Position numbers and translations under genes: made by a program. From contig DAOUUM010000075.1 of assembly GCA_030668165.1 (NCBI GenBank), forward strand, positions 1 through 9,584: 9,584 bases of DNA, given 5' to 3'. This DNA comes from Candidatus Heimdallarchaeota archaeon (GTDB lineage Archaea > Asgardarchaeota > Heimdallarchaeia > Heimdallarchaeales > Kariarchaeaceae). This document shows positions 6,625 through 9,584 of this stretch, piece after piece. The notes beneath the pieces are model-generated. The model searched no databases and was not told the origin of the DNA. It saw only the letters and a program-made list of their open reading frames with translations. How positions within the stretch are numbered: position 1 is the stretch's first letter; each line of letters begins with the position of its first letter.

Positions 6625-7077
6625 TGATCCTAGGACCTGACTCGGTGATACAAACTCTTCCCACTATATTTAGTATATTAAATGAGGGATGTGAGCATTC
6701 AATATTATTAATTTTGTTGCAAAAAATTATAATTCACTAAAATATTTATTATTTTGATAAATCGAATAAATTTATTTTCACTAATAATAGGTTAGTTTGG
6801 ATATATTTGCTTGGTTATTAAACTGCTAGATAAAAATAATTAGTGGTCTGAGTCTAGAAACTATCGACATCACAACCCTGACCTTCAAGATATTCTAACC
6901 ATTCAGTAATTCTTGGTGATAGTACCTCGTAAATATTTTCGACTAACCAGATAGCAAAATGTTCTGTTGATTATTAAAAAATTAATCTATCAATAGCCTG
7001 TAAACTTTGAATTCTAACAAATTTGCTTGGAATCCCAATTCAATTAGCTAATATAATTTAATAATTTTCTAACATAT
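6625..7077. other. Long AT-rich gap between por promoter and LRR gene
   Basis: No intact gene is seen on either strand. The part near por (to about 6850) is very AT-rich and holds the second copy of the 19-bp repeat. The part from 6854 to 7036 has less skewed composition and reads on the minus strand like the broken end of a protein gene (see the pseudogene entry). No tRNA-like cloverleaf or repeat array is evident. Confidence 0.6.
6854..7036 (-). pseudogene. Probable decayed C-terminal fragment of an LRR protein gene
   Basis: One minus-strand frame reads GIPSKFVRIQSLQAIDRLIF (7036-6977), then TAA TAA, then 38 open codons beginning STEHFAIW and ending GCDVDSF before TAG at 6854. The first block fits the LRR pattern I-P-x-x-F-x-x-L-x-S-L-x-x-L-D, and the second ends like an LRR cap (EVLSPRITEWLEYLEGQG, then CDV). 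No ATG starts this frame and it is interrupted, so I read it as a remnant. It lies directly downstream of, and on the same strand as, the intact LRR gene, though in another frame. It may be the lost tail of that gene or of a tandem copy. Short length makes chance a real alternative. Confidence 0.45.
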
Positions 7078-8037
7078 TTATTTGTAAATAATTGCCAACT
7101 GGTTGATTTCATTGATATCTCCAGGCACTGACACAAAATCAGTATGTCCGATCATCAGCTCCACCAAATTGCTGTGATTATCAATCTTTAAATTATTAGG
7201 GAATTCTAGAAACTGATTGTAAGACAAATCTAGGTACTCCAAAGCTTTTAATCTGGTAAAATTATTTGGTAGCTTGCTAATATCATTATTCTCTAAATTT
7301 AGATAGCGTAGATTGTGAAGGTTTCCAATTGATTCTGGTAAATATTTAATGATATTATCAGACAGATCCATGGTGAAAAGCATGGGTAAATCACCTATCT
7401 CATCAGGTAATTCCTCAAGGTAGTTATTTTTGAGAAAGATCGCGGTTAGATTTTTTAAAACACCAATTTCGGAAGGTAAACTCCTCAGCTTATTATTACT
7501 CAGTATCAGTAGCTCCAAATTCTGGAACTTTTCAATAGCAGGACTGATCTCCTCAATTGCATTATTTGATAGATCAAAAATTTTCAGATTTTTGAATTTA
7601 GAAATAGAATCTGGTATCTGGGTGAGCATATTGGAATCCAGGTACATTTCCTCCATAGAGTCCGGAATATAATCCGGTATCCTGTATATCGAATTCTTCT
7701 CAAGTTTAAGCGTTTTTAAATTGGGGATCAGAGCAATATTCATTGGTATTGTCTTGAGATCACAATCAGTCATTACTATGGTTTCAAGTCTGTGATTATT
7801 TTTGATACTGTATGGCAGTTCTTTGATCAGGGTCCGAGACATGCTAATGCCACGTAACATGCCAAACTCACCTATATTTTCAGGTAACTCCTTGACATCC
7901 AAATCAGATAGATTGAGACATGTCAAGTTCTCATGTTCATCGAATGTCGTAGTTCCCTCAGGTATCCTATTGAATACACTCCCAATACCCATTTGTTTGA
8001 ATACATCCTTTATTTTGTCCTTATCAGTTCTTGACAC
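7078..8037 (-). CDS. Cytoplasmic leucine-rich-repeat protein (12 LRRs)
   Basis: 319 residues with about 37 N-terminal residues of non-repeat sequence and then twelve repeats of mainly 23 residues, from about residue 38 to the end, of the type L-x-x-L-x-L-x-x-N-x-(L/I)-x-x-(L/I)-P-x-x-I, as in Shoc2-like and plant-type intracellular LRR proteins. Repeat four is short (21 residues) and repeat eleven long (25). There is no signal peptide, membrane segment or second domain, so it is likely a soluble protein-binding scaffold; the partner is unknown. The C-terminus stops soon after repeat twelve with no evident capping domain. The start is GTG at 8037; an in-frame ATG at 8058 is followed by a stop, and the in-frame ATG at 7992 (codon 16) is a fair alternative because a TATA-like box at about 8040-8050 would suit it better. 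LRR proteins of this kind are common in Asgard archaea, and also in bacteria and eukaryotes. Confidence 0.85.
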   Translation of the reverse strand: MSRTDKDKIKDVFKQMGIGSVFNRIPEGTTTFDEHENLTCLNLSDLDVKELPENIGEFGMLRGISMSRTLIKELPYSIKNNHRLETIVMTDCDLKTIPMNIALIPNLKTLKLEKNSIYRIPDYIPDSMEEMYLDSNMLTQIPDSISKFKNLKIFDLSNNAIEEISPAIEKFQNLELLILSNNKLRSLPSEIGVLKNLTAIFLKNNYLEELPDEIGDLPMLFTMDLSDNIIKYLPESIGNLHNLRYLNLENNDISKLPNNFTRLKALEYLDLSYNQFLEFPNNLKIDNHSNLVELMIGHTDFVSVPGDINEINQLAIIYK

Positions 8038-8052
8038 ACTTAATTATATGTG
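8038..8052 (-). promoter_or_regulatory. Candidate TATA box of the LRR gene
   Basis: CACATATAATTAAG on the minus strand is a good TATA-like stretch but only about ten bases before the GTG at 8037. With the usual 25-base spacing it would start transcription near 8020 and serve the ATG at 7992. This is a weak argument for the shorter protein. Confidence 0.3.
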
Positions 8053-8223
8053 CAACATAGATAATAATTCTTTCGGATTCAAAAATCACAATTTGTTATA
8101 TTGGATATTGAAAATTTAATAGCCTGATCACTTTATTTTTCAAAATTCGAATAATTGACACCTCTGCTTTATTTGAAATACTTTGTGATATGTCGGATGT
8201 TAAAATTGCTTCTACATGTATAT

Positions 8224-9159
8224 TTATCTAATTGGTAGAGAGTCATCAAATTCTTTCTTCAAAAAGTCAGGAGTGATATTTGCATAGATCTGAGTTGTAT
8301 CAAGACTGGCATGACCCAGTAATTGTTGCACAACTCTGATATTGGCATTGTTCATGACAAGATGGGATGCAAAACTATGTCTAAGCATATGTGGTGTGGT
8401 ATGTTTAATACCTGCGGTCTCAGATAATTTAGAAATGAAGTGCTGAATTGTACGATTGGCAATACGTGTACCCCTATTACTCAAAAATACTGCTTCTGCA
8501 GAATCTGTGGGGATAGTCTTGCGATTGGCTGCCTTCTCGAGGATATTGGGTCGTTTGGTATTCAAATAATTTCTTAGAATTTCAGTGGCTCTCTCTGTGA
8601 GAAGAACAATCCTGTCCTTGTTACCCTTACCGGATCTGATGATTATCACCCTCTCTTTGAGGTTAATATCCTCAATGTTGAGAGTTCTGATCTCATTTAC
8701 CCTGGCACCAGTGGAATACAAGACCTCAATAATTGCCCTGTGGGTGAGATTGGATGTCTCTGCTATTAGTGTCAGAATATGATCCTTTTCCAAGAATTTT
8801 GGAATACTACTCGGTCTTTTGGGATACTTCAGGTCAGATGCAATATCCTTCTCTATCATCTGGTTATCATGTAGATATTTGTAAAATGCCTTAATTGAGC
8901 ATACTCTTCTATGAATACTTGATGGTTGATTGCTTCTCTCAGTGTATAAAAACTTGAGAAATGCCCTCAAATGAAGGATAGAGAACTTTTCCCAACCGAA
9001 TTTACTCTCATCTCCTTTGAGTATCCTCTCGATAAGAAACTCTTTCAATAGGCCGAGGTCATGGTTATACCCCTTAACAGTGTTTGATGATCCTCCTTTC
9101 TCAATCTCAAGGAATGTGAGGAAGGAATCAACTAAAAAATCTTGATTATCAATTGACAT
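8224..9159 (-). CDS. XerA/XerC/XerD-like tyrosine recombinase
   Basis: Site-specific tyrosine recombinase, 311 residues, a usual Xer length. The N-terminal SAM-like DNA-binding domain covers about 6-103 (FLTFLEIEKGGSSNTVKGY motif). The catalytic domain from about 118 has every active residue: R153 in STGARVNE, K178 in SGKGNKDR, H257 and R260 in HMLRHSFASHL, H283 in LLGHASL, and the nucleophile Y292 in TTQIYANIT. The short tail after the tyrosine resembles the segment that XerA-type enzymes exchange between subunits. Archaeal XerA resolves chromosome dimers at dif; integrases of mobile elements share the fold, and an intact stand-alone gene with no other phage or plasmid gene nearby leans to the chromosomal role. 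An apparent insertion of some 15 residues lies around 205-222. The ATG at 9159 is supported by a promoter 30 bases upstream and no ribosome site, that is, probably leaderless. Confidence 0.93.
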   Translation of the reverse strand: MSIDNQDFLVDSFLTFLEIEKGGSSNTVKGYNHDLGLLKEFLIERILKGDESKFGWEKFSILHLRAFLKFLYTERSNQPSSIHRRVCSIKAFYKYLHDNQMIEKDIASDLKYPKRPSSIPKFLEKDHILTLIAETSNLTHRAIIEVLYSTGARVNEIRTLNIEDINLKERVIIIRSGKGNKDRIVLLTERATEILRNYLNTKRPNILEKAANRKTIPTDSAEAVFLSNRGTRIANRTIQHFISKLSETAGIKHTTPHMLRHSFASHLVMNNANIRVVQQLLGHASLDTTQIYANITPDFLKKEFDDSLPIR

Positions 9160-9182
9160 ATAACAAATCTATACGCAATTTT

Positions 9183-9197
9183 TTCCTTAAAAAGCTT
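9183..9197 (-). promoter_or_regulatory. Archaeal promoter of the recombinase gene (leaderless)
   Basis: On the minus strand AGCTTTTTAAGGAAA is centred about 30 bases before the ATG at 9159 and fits a TATA box with flanking purines. With a 25-30 base spacing, transcription would start at or next to the ATG. No Shine-Dalgarno sequence is present between. Confidence 0.5.
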
Positions 9198-9239
9198 CGG
9201 TCATATGTGCGCGATCCCTGTGTATTTCCAAGCATTTTC

Positions 9240-9386
9240 CTAGATATTTATCTAGTAAACTAGAGATAGTGCGGAAATCCCTTAGAATTAGCAAAATTAC
9301 GTATAACTAGATGGCGCGCTTTAGCCTAGAAATTAGTAAAATTAAATTTATTGTATTATATCTAGACCTTCAACTATATACCTAGA
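9240..9386. repeat. Cluster of seven CTAG motifs, six as CTAGA in one orientation
   Basis: CTAG occurs at 9240, 9252, 9260, 9307, 9326, 9362 and 9382. All but the one at 9252 continue as CTAGA on the plus strand, and three neighbouring pairs are 20, 19 and 20 bases apart. The first three form overlapping inverted repeats: CTAGATA-TT-TATCTAG (9240-9255) and TCTAGT-AA-ACTAGA (9251-9264). The positions are directly read; a protein-binding role is inferred. Confidence 0.5.
9282..9344. repeat. Imperfect 18-bp direct repeat
   Basis: TTAGAATTAGCAAAATTA (9282-9299) recurs as CTAGAAATTAGTAAAATTA (9326-9344), with two substitutions and one added A, within the CTAG-rich gap. Confidence 0.4.
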
Positions 9387-9449
9387 GTCATTTTGTACTA
9401 AATTCAATAATTTGGATTGGAACCAAGTATCCTCTTCCCATGATCATTT

Positions 9450-9584
9450 TCACGTACGTTGATAATATGTGAAATTATACGTTGTTTCCATCAGGATCCA
9501 GATGTCACCATCACTCAGAAATAAATTATTTCCTTGTTTGTATCCAATGTCGTTCCTCTGAACGGTTACCATGTCCAGCTTCTC
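9450..9584 (-). CDS. C-terminal end of an unrecognised protein (cut by the right window edge)
   Basis: On the minus strand the frame is open from base 9584 to a TGA at 9452-9450, giving 44 residues that begin EKLDMVTVQRND, include NNLFLSDGDIWILMETT and end YYQRT. The balanced composition and less AT-rich codons than the neighbouring gap suggest real coding sequence. An ATG at 9572 could start a 40-residue protein, but no ribosome site or promoter can be judged so near the edge, so a longer gene extending out of the window is more likely. I do not recognise the family. It would be transcribed in the same direction as the recombinase gene, with almost 300 bases between. Confidence 0.5.
   Translation of the reverse strand, partial: EKLDMVTVQRNDIGYKQGNNLFLSDGDIWILMETTYNFTYYQRT

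Larger units (their letters stand above)
6567..6793. repeat. Near-exact 19-bp direct repeat upstream of porC
   Basis: TTTTCACCTATAATAGGTA at 6567-6585 and TTTTCACTAATAATAGGTT at 6775-6793 agree at 16 of 19 positions, 208 bases apart. Only the copy next to porC is a full palindrome. The entry spans both copies. Confidence 0.45.
9160..9449. other. Intergenic region upstream of the recombinase gene
   Basis: No intact gene is visible. It holds the recombinase promoter, the CTAG cluster and the imperfect direct repeat. On the minus strand, bases 9443-9348 are open for 31 codons (starting SWEEDTWF, ending GLDIIQ) in the same frame as the gene cut by the right edge, after TGA-AAA-TGA. This is either the eroded tail of that gene or chance. 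Confidence 0.5.

Noticed and set aside
6560..7077. CRISPR array or transposon end in the long gap
   Set aside because: There are no regularly spaced repeats, and no terminal inverted repeat with target duplication; the only repeat is a single imperfect 19-bp pair.
7430..8119. Plus-strand frames opposite the LRR gene
   Set aside because: The regular repeat on the minus strand produces long antisense frames; the products have no own features.
8096..8161. Minus-strand 21-codon frame with GTG start between the recombinase and LRR genes
   Set aside because: It is too short, has no clear ribosome site, and its composition is what AT-rich DNA gives by chance.
9356..9366. TTATATCTAGA as half of an archaeal dif site for the Xer-like recombinase
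   Set aside because: From memory it resembles the right arm of the Thermococcales dif, but the bases six positions to its left do not form the matching inverted arm, so there is no complete site.
9450..9452. TGA as selenocysteine or readthrough codon of the edge gene
   Set aside because: A second TGA follows one codon later, no SECIS-like hairpin is evident, and nothing suggests a redox motif around it.

Overview
The window looks like a piece of an AT-rich archaeal chromosome. The support is a four-subunit archaeal-type pyruvate:ferredoxin oxidoreductase operon (porCDAB), a second ferredoxin-dependent 2-oxoacid oxidoreductase of the fused-alpha/beta kind, TATA-like boxes about 25-50 bases upstream of several starts, U-tract style gene ends, and a lone XerA/C/D-like tyrosine recombinase. 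A cytoplasmic leucine-rich-repeat protein and a sensor kinase would fit an Asgard-type archaeon, but nothing here proves the lineage.

Layout, left to right. (1) Plus strand, 1-1938: the 3' part of a 2-oxoacid:ferredoxin oxidoreductase alpha gene, cut by the left edge, followed without a gap by its beta gene. (2) Minus strand, 2020-3216: an orphan membrane histidine kinase with an apparent TTG start, convergent with korB. (3) 3217-3477: an AT-rich gap with T-tracts, a 12-bp direct repeat and a 9-bp inverted repeat. (4) Minus strand, 3478-6559: porC-porD-porA-porB, tightly packed with overlapping or abutting junctions. (5) 6560-7077: the por promoter region, then non-coding DNA that includes what looks like the broken C-terminal end of an LRR gene. 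(6) Minus strand, 7078-8037: an intact 12-repeat LRR protein. (7) Minus strand, 8224-9159: an intact tyrosine recombinase with all catalytic residues and a promoter typical of leaderless archaeal genes. (8) 9160-9449: a gap carrying seven CTAG tetranucleotides in 146 bp, six of them read as CTAGA in the same direction and three neighbouring pairs spaced 19-20 bp. (9) Minus strand, 9450-9584: the 3' end of an unrecognised gene cut by the right edge.

Together the two oxidoreductases would let the cell oxidise pyruvate and another 2-oxoacid to acyl-CoA with ferredoxin as electron acceptor, or run the reverse. The kinase between them has no response regulator in view, so a regulatory link is only a guess. 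I found no convincing undescribed multi-gene system. The points most worth a second look are the LRR gene remnant, the CTAGA iteron-like cluster beside the recombinase gene, and the inverted repeats placed around the por promoter and the porC ribosome binding site.
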